A stretch of DNA of 64,000 nt from Parvibaculum lavamentivorans DS-1 (GTDB lineage Bacteria > Pseudomonadota > Alphaproteobacteria > Parvibaculales > Parvibaculaceae): contig NC_009719.1 of the NCBI RefSeq assembly GCF_000017565.1, positions 1,674,001 through 1,738,000 of the forward strand, read 5' to 3'. Below the pieces are notes generated by a model. It was not told where the DNA came from, ran no database searches, and saw nothing but the letters and a program-made list of their open reading frames with translations. Both the position numbers and the translations under genes were made by a program. Numbering within the stretch: the stretch's first letter is position 1; each line of letters starts with the position of its first letter. Positions 16,375 through 24,062 of this stretch are shown here, piece after piece.

Positions 16375-17229
16375 CTAGTGGCCGCTGCTCCCCAGCATGT
16401 TGTTGCGGTTCTGCATGCGGAGCGCGAAGGCGGTGACGACGAGCGTCAGCAGGATCAGCACCGTCGAGGCGGCGTTCACCTCCGGCGTCACCGAGAAGCG
16501 CACCATGGAATAGATCTTCACCGGGAAGGTCACCGTGTCGGGGCCGGCGGTGAAGAAGGTGATGACGAAGTCGTCGAGCGACAGCGTGAAGGCGAGCAGC
16601 GCGCCGGCGATGAGGCCCGGCTTCATGTGCGGCACCACGATGTCGCGGAAGACGCGGTATTCGTTCGCGCCGAGGTCGCGGGCGCATTCGGCCAGTTCCC
16701 GGTTGAAACTTTCCAGCCGCGCCCGGATGACGATGGCCGCAAAGGGGAACGAGAAGGCGATATGCGCGATGGTGATGGCGGACAGGTTGAGCGGCCAGGG
16801 CATGCCGGACGGCCAGCCGATCCGCGCGAAGAACACCATCATCGCGACGCCCATGCAGATTTCGGGAATGACGATCGGCAGCGCCATGCCGCCTTCATAG
16901 ATCGCCTTGCCGGGAAAGCGGTAGCGCCACAGCACATAGGCGGTCAGCGCGCCGAGCAAGGTCGAGAAGAAGGTCGTGAAGAGCGCGATGGTCAGCGAGT
17001 TGCCGAAGGCGAGCATCAGCCCGTCATTGTTGAACAGCTTCACATAATAGTCGGTCGTGAAGCCGCGCCAGACGACGTTGCGGCGGCTGTCGTTGAAGCT
17101 GAAGGCGATGAGGCCGATGATCGGCGCATAAAGGAAGAACAGCGTGAGGCCGACGATGGCGCGCAGCCAGAAGCGCCGCGCATAATCGAGCGGGCCGATG
17201 GGGTCGGGGTTGCGGCGGAAGATGTTCAT
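16375..17229 (-). CDS. Polyamine-type ABC transporter permease (PotC/PotI family)
   Basis: Inner-membrane permease of 284 aa with six predicted helices. The EAA loop that docks on the ATPase is visible as ECARDLGANEYRVFRDIVVP (about 190-209). Its start overlaps the stop of the other permease gene (17226) as ATGA. It pairs with that permease to make the heterodimeric channel. Charged N-terminus and the order of helices are as in PotI. Confidence 0.92.
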   Translation of the reverse strand: MNIFRRNPDPIGPLDYARRFWLRAIVGLTLFFLYAPIIGLIAFSFNDSRRNVVWRGFTTDYYVKLFNNDGLMLAFGNSLTIALFTTFFSTLLGALTAYVLWRYRFPGKAIYEGGMALPIVIPEICMGVAMMVFFARIGWPSGMPWPLNLSAITIAHIAFSFPFAAIVIRARLESFNRELAECARDLGANEYRVFRDIVVPHMKPGLIAGALLAFTLSLDDFVITFFTAGPDTVTFPVKIYSMVRFSVTPEVNAASTVLILLTLVVTAFALRMQNRNNMLGSSGH

Positions 17230-18143
17230 CGCTTGTCTCCCCGTCCTTCTTTCCTCATCAGCACGGCGCGAATGGCCAGCGCGAAGAAGGTCGCATACAT
17301 GAGAAGGAAGCTCAGCGCCGCGCCGAAGGGCCAGTTATTGGCCTGCTTGAACTGGCTCGCGATCACGTTGGCGATCATGTAGCTGTCCGTCCCGCCGAGC
17401 AGGTCGGGCGTGAGATAGGAGCCCATGGCCGGAATGAAGGTGATGACGATGCCGCTCGCGATGCCCGGCAGCGCCAGCGGCACGACGATGGAAAAGAAGG
17501 TGCGTGTGTGCCCGGCGCCGAGATCGAGGCTCGCCTCGAGATAGGAGCGGTCGAGCCGGTCGAGCGCGGCATAGAGCGGCAGCACCATGAAGGGCAGGCT
17601 CACATAGACAAGGCCGAAAATAACGGCGGTGTTGTTGTAGAGCAGCTTCAGCGGCGTGAAGGGGCCGATGATGGTGTTGTCGCCAAGGCCGATGAAGGAG
17701 AGCGCCCAGTCCGCGTTCACCACGATCCATTCAAGCCCGTTATTGATGAAGCCGTTGGTGCGCAGCACCGCGATCAGCGCATAGGTGCGGATCAGCAGGT
17801 TGGTCCAGAAGGGCAGGATGACGAGCAGCAGCAGCCACATCCGCATCTGCGGCTTTGAAAAGACGATGGCGATGGCGACGGGAAAGGAAACGACGAGGCA
17901 GATGAAGGTCGTTGCCGCCGCCATCCATATCGACTTCCAGAAAATGCCGAGATAGAGCGGCTCAAGCGCGCGGGCATATTGCTGGAGATTCCAGTCCAGC
18001 GTGATGTCGAGAATGCCGGTCTTGGAGCTGAAGCTGTAAAGCCAGATCAGCGACAGCGGAAGGATGAAGAAAGCGGCAAGCCAGAATGTAGGTGGCGCAA
18101 AGGCCACCCAGAAGGCGCGCGCTGAGTTCTTCCAGTTTTCCAT
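17226..18143 (-). CDS. Polyamine-type ABC transporter permease (PotB/PotH family)
   Basis: 305-aa inner-membrane permease with six helices and an EAA-type loop (YLEASLDLGAGHTRTFFSIV, about 208-227). I chose ATG 18143 (MENWKNSARAFW); the open frame reaches 18203, but a G-rich element lies just upstream of the ATG and the extra residues are not permease-like. It is separated from the binding-protein gene by 200 bases containing a terminator, so its expression probably depends on read-through or on a second promoter. Confidence 0.9.
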   Translation of the reverse strand: MENWKNSARAFWVAFAPPTFWLAAFFILPLSLIWLYSFSSKTGILDITLDWNLQQYARALEPLYLGIFWKSIWMAAATTFICLVVSFPVAIAIVFSKPQMRMWLLLLVILPFWTNLLIRTYALIAVLRTNGFINNGLEWIVVNADWALSFIGLGDNTIIGPFTPLKLLYNNTAVIFGLVYVSLPFMVLPLYAALDRLDRSYLEASLDLGAGHTRTFFSIVVPLALPGIASGIVITFIPAMGSYLTPDLLGGTDSYMIANVIASQFKQANNWPFGAALSFLLMYATFFALAIRAVLMRKEGRGDKR

Positions 18144-18252
18144 GCAGGCCAAGCCCCCCCGAAGGGCAAACGAACAAGCGTAGCGAACAAAGGCACAAGG
18201 CAAGACCGGGACGGCGCGGCGCCTCCGCCTTTCCGCCGGTCTCCCTTTCCGC

Positions 18253-18282
18253 TTCCGCCATCAGAAAAGCACAATGGCGGAA
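18253..18282 (-). repeat. Inverted repeat in the binding protein-permease spacer
   Basis: TTCCGCCAT (18253-18261) and ATGGCGGAA (18274-18282) form a nine-pair stem with a 12-base loop in the mRNA between the terminator at 18309 and the permease start. No T run follows, so it is not a terminator; it may be a processing or stabilising hairpin. Confidence 0.45.
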
Positions 18283-18301
18283 AAGGAAAAAGAGAGAAGA
18301 A

Positions 18302-18330
18302 AGAAAAAGGCGGGCAATTTCCTGCCCGCC
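18302..18330 (-). terminator. Intra-operon Rho-independent terminator after the binding-protein gene
   Basis: On the minus strand GGCGGGCA (18330-18323), loop GGAAAT, TGCCCGCC (18316-18309), then TTTTTCTTTC. It lies 14 bases after the binding-protein stop. Partial termination here would give more binding protein than permease, as is common in ABC uptake operons. Confidence 0.88.
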
Positions 18331-18343
18331 TTTCCGGTTCCGC

Positions 18344-19435
18344 CTATGCGGCGTTGATCTTGGTGCAGAGTGCCTCGCGCATCTGCGTCACCTCTTCGCC
18401 CAGATAGCTCGCCACTTCGGAGACGGCCACCACATCTTCCGGCGGGAAGGTCACTTCGCTCGTCTGGTACTCTTCCGGCATCAGGTCGAAGCCGGCCTTG
18501 TTCGGCGTCGCGAACTGGATGTAGTCCGTGATGAGCTGGTTCGGCTCGGGCGAGTGGATGTAGTTGATGAAGGCGTGCGCGTTTTCGGGATGCGGCGCGC
18601 TGGCGGGGATCGCCAGAACGTCTTCCCAGATGATGCCGCCTTCCTTCGGGACGACATAGCCGATGTCGTCATCCTCGGACATCAGCTGCGCGATGTCGCC
18701 GCTATACTCCATCGTGACGTCGACTTCGCCGGCGGCGAGCAGGTCCTGGCCGTTATCCTCGGCAAAGGCCTTGATCTTCCCCTTCTGCTTGATGATGAGT
18801 TCGGCGGCCGCTTCGTTCTCGGCCTTGTCGGTCGAGTTCAGCGAATAGCCGAGATATTTCAGCGCGCAGCCGATCATGGTGCCGCAATCGGACAAGAGCG
18901 CGCTGCGGCCCGCATATTCGTCGCTGTCGTAAAGCGCGCCCCAGCTGTCCGGCACCGCGCTTACTTTCGACTTGCGATAGCCGATGCCCACCGTGCCCCA
19001 CATATAGGGCAGGGAGTATTTGCGGCCCGGATCGAAAGGTTCGTCCATGAAGCGCGGATAGATATTCTTGATGTTCGGGATCTTGGAATGATCGAGTTCC
19101 TGCAGCATGCCCGCCTGGATCATGCGCTGCACCCAGTCGTTCGACGGCACGATCACGTCGTAGCCGGGATTGCCGCCGCGCATCTTGGCGAAAAGCTCCG
19201 ACACGTCGGCGAAAAGGTCCATCGTCACTTCGATGCCCGTCTCGGCCTTGAAGTCGTCCAGCGTCGTCTCGCCGATATAGGTGTCCCAGTTGGCGAAAGT
19301 CAGCTTCTTCTCTTCGGCCGCGGAAACGAATTTCGGCATCGCGGTGATGCTCAGGCCGACAGCGGCGGCTCCCGTCATGAACTGCCGGCGCGATAGCGCC
19401 CCCAGCAGTCCGGCCATGCCTCTTTTACGGTTCAT
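18344..19435 (-). CDS. Polyamine-type ABC transporter substrate-binding protein (PotD/PotF family), Tat signal
   Basis: Periplasmic receptor of 363 aa for the ABC transporter encoded downstream. The signal is twin-arginine type, SRRQFMTGAAAVGLS at about 15-29, with an AxA-like cleavage region near VSAA. The mature part starts KKLTFANWDTYIGETTLDDF, the PotD/PotF pattern, and contains YDVIVPSNDWVQ and YMWGTVGIGY. GGAGGAC precedes the ATG. First gene of the operon; a terminator follows its stop. Exact ligand (putrescine, spermidine or another amine) is not determined. Confidence 0.92.
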   Translation of the reverse strand: MNRKRGMAGLLGALSRRQFMTGAAAVGLSITAMPKFVSAAEEKKLTFANWDTYIGETTLDDFKAETGIEVTMDLFADVSELFAKMRGGNPGYDVIVPSNDWVQRMIQAGMLQELDHSKIPNIKNIYPRFMDEPFDPGRKYSLPYMWGTVGIGYRKSKVSAVPDSWGALYDSDEYAGRSALLSDCGTMIGCALKYLGYSLNSTDKAENEAAAELIIKQKGKIKAFAEDNGQDLLAAGEVDVTMEYSGDIAQLMSEDDDIGYVVPKEGGIIWEDVLAIPASAPHPENAHAFINYIHSPEPNQLITDYIQFATPNKAGFDLMPEEYQTSEVTFPPEDVVAVSEVASYLGEEVTQMREALCTKINAA

Positions 19436-19762
19436 TGAATTCTGTCCTCCGTTTTAGATGTATGTGCCCCGCCCCCTGCCAGAGGTCGTACGGCCGAGAG
19501 ATCGTCAGTGTTCATTGGTTTTTACGTCAGCGCAAGCGAAGGGGCCGCCTGCGGGGGCTCCGGCGTCGAAAATTTTAAACGGAACGGTGCAGACTGGCCA
19601 GCGGGCCGATGTGCGATGCAAAAAATTCGGGCAGCCTGCTTCCGCATGGGCCGGAACAGGCGCCCGATTGCCTCTCCGGCGGTCTTTCGGGGTTCCGGGC
19701 GGCGGGTTCCGCGATCCTCATTTTTCCAAGCCTCGTTGCCGCCGCCGCGCTAGACTGCCGCC
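19436..19762. other. Intergenic region between transporter operon and map
   Basis: 327 bases between two divergent genes. The short open frames here lack ribosome sites and family resemblance, so I see no gene. It must contain the promoters of both units, but I could not pick a clear -35/-10 pair or operator. Confidence 0.5.
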
Positions 19763-20509
19763 ATGACCATATCCTCCGAAGCCGAACTGGAAGGCCTCCG
19801 CGCCATCGGCCGCATCGTGGCCGAGGTGCTGAAGGCGATGGGCGCCGCCCTCGAGCCGGGCATGACGACGCGCGAGCTCGACGATCTCGGCCGCGCCCTG
19901 CTCGAGCGCGAGGGCGCGCGCTCCGCGCCGGAACTTGCCTATGGCTTTCCGGGCGCCACCTGTATCAGCGTCAATGAGCAGATCGCGCATGGCATTCCGG
20001 GTGAGCGCATCATCCGCGCCGGCGATCTCGTCAACATAGATGTCTCGGCGGAGAAGGGCGGTTTCTTCGGCGACACCGGCGCGAGCTTCGCCGTGCCGCC
20101 CGTCCGTACACAGATCGAAAATCTCTGCCGCGACGGCAGGAAGGCCATGTGGGAAGGCATCCGTGCCGTCCGTCCCGGCGCGAAGCTCAACATGATCGGC
20201 GAGCGCATCGAGAGCTTCGCCGAAAAACGCGGCTACTCCCTCATCCGCAACCTTGCCAGCCACGGCATCGGCCGCTCCCTCCATGAGGAGCCCGAAGCCA
20301 TCTCCACCTGGCGCGACCCCTCCGACCGCCGCCGCATGGATGAAGGCCTCGTCTTCACCATCGAACCCTTCCTCTCGATGGGCGGCGACTACGCCGCGGA
20401 GGCAGCCGACGGCTGGACCCTCCTCGCCGACCCCGTTGCGCCGACGGTGCAATATGAGCACTCGCTGGTGGTGACAAAAAACGGCCCGGTGATCTTGACG
20501 CTGGCGTGA
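19763..20509 (+). CDS. map: Methionine aminopeptidase, type I
   Basis: Removes N-terminal methionine from nascent proteins in the cytoplasm. It is 248 aa, the type I length. Metal ligands by pattern: D93 and D104 (NIDVSAEKGGFFGDTG), H167 (ASHGIGRSLH), E201 (FTIEPF) and E232 (QYEHSLVV); substrate His76 in IAHGIP is present. ATG 19763 is the first in frame, with GCCGCC rather than a clear Shine-Dalgarno upstream. Surface loops differ from the essential housekeeping form, so this may be an accessory copy; that cannot be settled within the window. Confidence 0.93.
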   Translation: MTISSEAELEGLRAIGRIVAEVLKAMGAALEPGMTTRELDDLGRALLEREGARSAPELAYGFPGATCISVNEQIAHGIPGERIIRAGDLVNIDVSAEKGGFFGDTGASFAVPPVRTQIENLCRDGRKAMWEGIRAVRPGAKLNMIGERIESFAEKRGYSLIRNLASHGIGRSLHEEPEAISTWRDPSDRRRMDEGLVFTIEPFLSMGGDYAAEAADGWTLLADPVAPTVQYEHSLVVTKNGPVILTLA

Positions 20510-20540
20510 TGCTTTGTAGTTGGAGCAGAGAGGCGACATA

Positions 20541-20610
20541 GTTTCCCTCTCCCCTCGGGGAGAGGGAGGGAGCGGCCTAAAGGCCGCGGAAGGGTGAGGG
20601 GGAGCCGCAA
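20541..20610. repeat. Left inverted copy of a repeat bracketing the DUF559 gene
   Basis: The block contains CCCTCTCCCCTCGGGGAGAGGG (split: 20545-20566), then GGGAGCGGCC..., GGAAGGGTGAGGGGGAGCCG and CAA. The same elements occur in reverse orientation at 20982-21047 on the far side of the DUF559 gene. It also encodes the first residues of that ORF. Confidence 0.7.
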
Positions 20611-20965
20611 ATTGAAGCGCCAGAATATTCCCCGCGCCCGCCAGCTGCGTGTCGACGCGACAGACGCCGAAGCCCGCCTCTGGCTGCACCTCCGCAATCG
20701 CATGCTGGGCGGCTTCAGGTTCCGCCGACAGTTCTCCGTCGGCCCCTATATCGCCGATTTTGTCTGCGCCGAACGCAAGTTGATCGTCGAACTCGATGGA
20801 AGTCAGCATGCGGACAATCCTGCCGATGAACGCCGCACGCGTTTTCTTGAGTTGCGCGGCTACCGCGTCATCCGCTTCTGGAATCCCGACGTGCTCGCGA
20901 ATACGGAAGGCGTGCTTGAGATGATCCTCCTCGAACTGCAGAAGGCCCCTCACCCTTCCCGTTGA
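20594..20965 (+). CDS. DUF559 domain protein (Vsr/REase-like fold)
   Basis: 123-aa protein of the DUF559 family, whose fold is related to very-short-patch-repair and restriction endonucleases. Visible family features: ARQLRVDATDAEARLWLHLR, the core FRRQFSVGPYIADFVCAERKLIVELDGSQH (acidic and Q-x-H catalytic-type residues; quoted in two blocks of the family pattern), and GYRVIRFWNPDVLANTEGV. The GTG at 20594 lies inside the left repeat copy; TTG 20612 is an alternative. The last residues (KAPHPSR) come from repeat-like DNA. No methyltransferase partner is nearby. Nuclease activity is not shown for the family as a whole. Confidence 0.85.
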   Translation: MRGSRKLKRQNIPRARQLRVDATDAEARLWLHLRNRMLGGFRFRRQFSVGPYIADFVCAERKLIVELDGSQHADNPADERRTRFLELRGYRVIRFWNPDVLANTEGVLEMILLELQKAPHPSR

Positions 20966-21195
20966 CCCGGCTCCGCCATCCTTGCGGCTCCCCCTCACCC
21001 TTCCGCCGTCTGACGACGGCTCCCTCCCTCTCCCCGAGGGGAGAGGGTAAGAAAAGGCGACGAACGTCTCCCTCTCCCCTTGGGGAGAGGGGTGAGAGGC
21101 ATCTTGGAAAAGGTCCGGTGGACCTTTTCTAGCCTCGAACGCCCGCCGAAGGCGGGAAGGGTGAGGGGGAGCGGCAACCGCCACCCTCACCCCCT
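20942..21195. repeat. Cluster of GC-rich palindromic repeats downstream of DUF559
   Basis: Contains the right inverted copy (20982-21047: TTGCGGCTCCCCCTCACCC ... CTCCCCGAGGGGAGAGGG split), and a further partial copy at about 21066-21190 with CCCTCTCCCCTTGGGGAGAG, a CCGAAGGCGGG hairpin and GAAAAGGTCC-GGTGGACCTTTTC (about 21107-21129). CCTCACCC and its complement GGGTGAGG recur at least five times in and around the block. No coding sense is evident except the end of DUF559. Confidence 0.7.
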
Positions 21196-21381
21196 TCCTC
21201 CCAACGCCTCCAGCCGGTCAAGCAGCGCCTCGAACTGCACGGGCGGCACGGCGTAGAACTCCACCCGGTTGTGCGAGAGGACGGCGAGCGTGTCGCCTTT
21301 CGCGTCGCCGAGATGGCGGACGGGGTTCTTGCGGAAGTCGGTTACGGAAATGGTGCGGCGGGCGCGCATTTCAGAAAGCAT
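21187..21381 (-). CDS. Phd/YefM-type antitoxin-like protein (orphan)
   Basis: 64-aa protein with the Phd/YefM N-terminal DNA-binding pattern: ISVTDFRKNPVRHLGDAKGDTLAVLSHNR (about 11-39), followed by YAVPPVQFEALLDRLEAL. GGAGGAGA lies eight bases before the ATG. Such antitoxins are normally followed by a ParE, RelE or Doc toxin; here the gene runs straight into the repeat block and no toxin frame is present on either side. It may be an orphan regulator or the remnant of a TA pair. Confidence 0.75.
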   Translation of the reverse strand: MLSEMRARRTISVTDFRKNPVRHLGDAKGDTLAVLSHNRVEFYAVPPVQFEALLDRLEALGGRG

Positions 21382-21548
21382 GGGCGGTCTCCTCCAGAGG
21401 TAAGCGGAAGGAGACGGCGGCTTACCGCTTTGGCGGTTTCGTACATCCGTGCGTATCGCGGCCGTCTTCCGTTTTCGTCTTCTAATGGCGCCGCGCGTGC
21501 CGGGGACAAGTCAGCTGCGGTCGCTCCGGCACCCTCCAAAATTCTCCA

Positions 21549-21580
21549 TGACAGTTTCGTGACAGTTCGATGACGGTCGG
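21549..21580 (-). promoter_or_regulatory. Pho-box-like triple repeat with 11-base period
   Basis: On the minus strand CCGTCAT-CGAA-CTGTCAC-GAAA-CTGTCAT, that is three 7-mers at 11-base spacing. This is the known PhoB-box layout (CTGTCAT-N4-CTGTCAT). No good -10 element sits the usual ten bases downstream on the minus strand, so the target gene is uncertain: the antitoxin gene (minus) or DUF2061 (plus). Confidence 0.5.
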
Positions 21581-21597
21581 CTCTTTTTCCGCACCCC

Positions 21598-21639
21598 TTG
21601 ACATGTGAGCCTCCTTCTCTTAAATGAGAATAAGTCGCA
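21598..21639 (+). promoter_or_regulatory. Promoter of the DUF2061 gene with an overlapping Fur-box-like sequence
   Basis: TTGACA (21598-21603) is a perfect -35, with TTAAAT (21620-21625) 16 bases on as -10. Directly over the -10 end and start site is TGAGAAT-A-AGTCGCA (21625-21639), which matches the 7-1-7 Fur consensus TGANAATNATTNTCA at 12 of 14 specified or mirrored positions. Promoter call is good; Fur control is a guess from motif only. Confidence 0.55.
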
Positions 21640-21665
21640 AGAGCGGCTTTGGAAGGTTCAGGATC

Positions 21666-21902
21666 ATGCGCGACATATTGAAGACCATCAGCTACGGCTC
21701 GCTCCACTTTTCGGTGGGTTTCGGCGTCGTCTATCTGCTGACCGGCGAGGTCACGATCGCGGCGGGCGTCGCGCTGATCGAGCCTGCGGTCAACACGGTG
21801 GTCTTTTATTTCCATGAAAAGGCATGGGCGCGATTTCCGGCCAAGGCCTTGAAAGGGTTCGGTTTTCCGGGGCGCCGGCAGGGCCCGCTCCAGGCCGCCT
21901 GA
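21666..21902 (+). CDS. DUF2061 small membrane protein
   Basis: 78-aa protein with the DUF2061 pattern: RDILKTISYGSLHFSVGFGVVYLLTG, then GVALIEPAVNTVVFYFHEKAW (the YxHExxW end is diagnostic). Two membrane helices are predicted. Function is unknown. ATG 21666 is chosen because AGGTTCAGGA lies just upstream; the frame is open back to 21624, inside the promoter. A strong promoter and a Fur-like box precede it. It converges on the NUDIX gene, three bases away. Confidence 0.8.
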   Translation: MRDILKTISYGSLHFSVGFGVVYLLTGEVTIAAGVALIEPAVNTVVFYFHEKAWARFPAKALKGFGFPGRRQGPLQAA

Positions 21903-21905
21903 GGC

Positions 21906-22541
21906 TCAGCGCCAGGCCCAGACGGGCTGCTCCATATGGGCGACGCGGGTCGCGCGTCCGGCCAGTCCCACCTCGGCGAACTGATGCAGCACCGCCGCCG
22001 TCGGCGCATGGACATGGCTTTCGCCGAGCAGCAGGCGGATCACCGGCCGCTCGCTTTCCGGGATGGTGAGAAAGAGGGGCGAGCCCTCGCGCTCGAGCTC
22101 CGAGAGCGGGAAGGGATGGATCGACGCCACCTCGTCGGCATTGGGCGCCATCGCGGCAAGGTCCGCCGCCCAGACCACGACAGGGGTGATGAGATAGCCG
22201 GAGCGCGTCGGATAATCGTCAAGCATTCCAAGGACTTCGGACGGCGGAAGGTCGAGCGCCACCTCCTCGCGCAGCTCCCGCAGCGCCGCCTCCACGGGGC
22301 CCTCGCCCTCATCGAGCCGGCCGCCCGGCAGCGCCCATTGGCCGGCATGGGAGGTCAGTTTCGCCACCCGCCGCGTCAGCAGAAAGCCCGCCTTCTCCTC
22401 ATGCGGCACCACGGCGATCGCCACCGCCGCGCGTTTCAATGCGCCCTGATGCAGCGCCTCGCGGGGGAAGAGATCGAGCCGCGTCCTGATCGCGGTTCTG
22501 AGGGCATTGTCGAAAAAATAGCTCATGCCGTTTCCTAGCAT
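21906..22541 (-). CDS. NUDIX hydrolase, CoA pyrophosphatase-like (NudL)
   Basis: Hydrolyses a nucleoside diphosphate linked to another moiety; CoA is the usual substrate of this subgroup. The Nudix box is read as G-x5-E-x7-RELREE (GRLDEGEGPVEAALRELREE, about residues 74-93), with AL in place of the usual GU at its end. The upstream LLTRR...HAGQWALPGG region matches CoA-type members (LTxRSxxxxxHxGQ-like). Longest frame is 211 aa; ATG 22526 (MSYFFDNALR) is an alternative start. Divergent from ald. Confidence 0.88.
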   Translation of the reverse strand: MLGNGMSYFFDNALRTAIRTRLDLFPREALHQGALKRAAVAIAVVPHEEKAGFLLTRRVAKLTSHAGQWALPGGRLDEGEGPVEAALRELREEVALDLPPSEVLGMLDDYPTRSGYLITPVVVWAADLAAMAPNADEVASIHPFPLSELEREGSPLFLTIPESERPVIRLLLGESHVHAPTAAVLHQFAEVGLAGRATRVAHMEQPVWAWR

Positions 22542-22802
22542 GAGAGGCGGGGCGGCGGCGCCTCTTCATGCCGGTGTTTAAGATAACGTCCTCCCGCCAT
22601 CCAGCCTCCGTGCGGCGTGCGCCATTAAATGCCGATGTTCAAGCTATTCATGGAGATAGCGCCTTGCGCGCCGCTCTTTCCGGGGGCGGCGGATGCTTAG
22701 GATAATAGACGCTGGTCCTCGATTGGACAGGCCGCTCGTCTTGGAGACGTCTCGCGCCCGCGTTACACTTTTCGCAGTTTCCCTCCCCCTCACGAGGCCC
22801 CT
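22542..22802. promoter_or_regulatory. NUDIX/ald divergent intergenic region with imperfect direct repeat
   Basis: 261 bases without a gene. ATGCCGGTGTTTAAGATA (22568-22585) and ATGCCGATGTTCAAGCTA (22629-22646) agree at 15 of 18 positions, 61 bases apart. Lrp-type regulators often control ald from spaced sites, so these could be binding sites, but they match no consensus I can name. Confidence 0.3.
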
Positions 22803-23921
22803 ATGCGCATCGGCGTTCCCAAGGAAATCAAGATCCATGAATACCGCGTCGGCATGACGCCGCCCGCCGTCCGCGAGGCCGTGCATCACGGTCACGAGGT
22901 TCTGGTGCAGAAGGGCGCGGGCTTCGGCATCGGGCTTTTCGACGAGCAATATGTGGCCGCCGGCGCGCGGATCGCCGATACGGCAGCCGAGATTTTCGCC
23001 GCCGCCGACATGATCGTGAAGGTGAAGGAGCCGCAGACGGCCGAGTGGAAAATGCTGCGGGAGGGCCAGATTCTCTTCACTTATCTGCATCTCGCGCCGG
23101 ACCCTGAGCAGGCGCGCGGCCTGCTGGATTCGGGCTGCGTCGCCATCGCCTATGAGACGGTGACGGACAGCCGCGGCGGGCTTCCCCTTCTCGCGCCGAT
23201 GTCGGAAGTGGCGGGCCGCATGTCGATCCAGGCCGGCGCCCATTGCCTCGAGATCGCTCAAGGGGGACGCGGCATGTTGCTCGGCGGCGTTCCGGGCGTT
23301 CCCGCCGCCAAGGTCGTCATTCTCGGCGGCGGCGTGTCGGGCACCAATGCGGCGCGCATGGCGATGGGCCTCGAAGCCCATGTCACCGTCATCGACCTCA
23401 ACCTGCATCGCCTCTACGAGCTCGACATGCAATTCGGTCCAAGCCTCAACACCATCTATTCGACGGTCGATGCGATCGAGGAAAGCGTGCTGGGCGCGGA
23501 TCTCGTCATCGGCGCCGTGCTTGTTCCCGGTGCCGCCGCGCCGAAGCTCGTCACGGAAGATATGGTGAAGCGGATGAAAAAGGGCTCGGTCCTTGTCGAT
23601 ATCGCCATCGACCAGGGCGGCTGCTTCGCCACTTCCCACGCGACCACCCATGCCGACCCGACCTATGTGATGCATGATGTGGTTCACTATTGCGTCGCGA
23701 ACATGCCGGGTGCCGTCGCCCGCACCTCCACCTTCGCCCTCAACAACGCCACGCTGCCCTTCACGCTGGCGCTCGCCGACAAGGGCTACAAGGAGGCGCT
23801 GCTCGGCAATCCGCATCTCATGGCCGGTCTCAACATCCACAAGGGTCAGCTCACCTACAAGGCGGTCTCCGACGCCTTGGGGGTCGATTACCGCGACGCG
23901 AAGACCGTTTTGGCGGCCTGA
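22803..23921 (+). CDS. ald: Alanine dehydrogenase
   Basis: NAD-dependent oxidative deamination of L-alanine to pyruvate and ammonia, or the reverse; cytoplasmic hexamer. It is 372 aa. Seen: N-terminal [20 protein letters not shown] with the substrate-site residues (R15, K-type pattern around KVKEPQ at 73-78), the Rossmann motif [10 protein letters not shown] (about 174-183), and [24 protein letters not shown]-like region (quoted from residues about 280-305; the start reads [10 protein letters not shown] here). No regulator gene is adjacent. Family assignment is firm. Confidence 0.95.
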   Translation: MRIGVPKEIKIHEYRVGMTPPAVREAVHHGHEVLVQKGAGFGIGLFDEQYVAAGARIADTAAEIFAAADMIVKVKEPQTAEWKMLREGQILFTYLHLAPDPEQARGLLDSGCVAIAYETVTDSRGGLPLLAPMSEVAGRMSIQAGAHCLEIAQGGRGMLLGGVPGVPAAKVVILGGGVSGTNAARMAMGLEAHVTVIDLNLHRLYELDMQFGPSLNTIYSTVDAIEESVLGADLVIGAVLVPGAAAPKLVTEDMVKRMKKGSVLVDIAIDQGGCFATSHATTHADPTYVMHDVVHYCVANMPGAVARTSTFALNNATLPFTLALADKGYKEALLGNPHLMAGLNIHKGQLTYKAVSDALGVDYRDAKTVLAA

Positions 23922-24062
23922 TTAACCCGCTGATTTTGTTGTATATTTTCTCGTTTCGTACAATTTTCTGTGCCAAATCGAGCCGCTTTAAGTGTGAGTT
24001 AACCATGGCCGGGCCACCCTTTCCCCGTCGCGGCTTTGCGCGGCGAGGGAATGGGGGTTCTC

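Noticed and set aside
19458-19977. Overlapping short frames upstream of and into map
   Set aside because: Low-complexity, in conflict with the map gene, and without ribosome sites.
20519-21195. CRISPR array
   Set aside because: The repeats are palindromic, irregularly spaced and inverted, with no uniform spacers.
21342-21815. 157-codon minus-strand frame over DUF2061 promoter
   Set aside because: It overlaps the antitoxin start, a perfect promoter and DUF2061; composition is non-coding.
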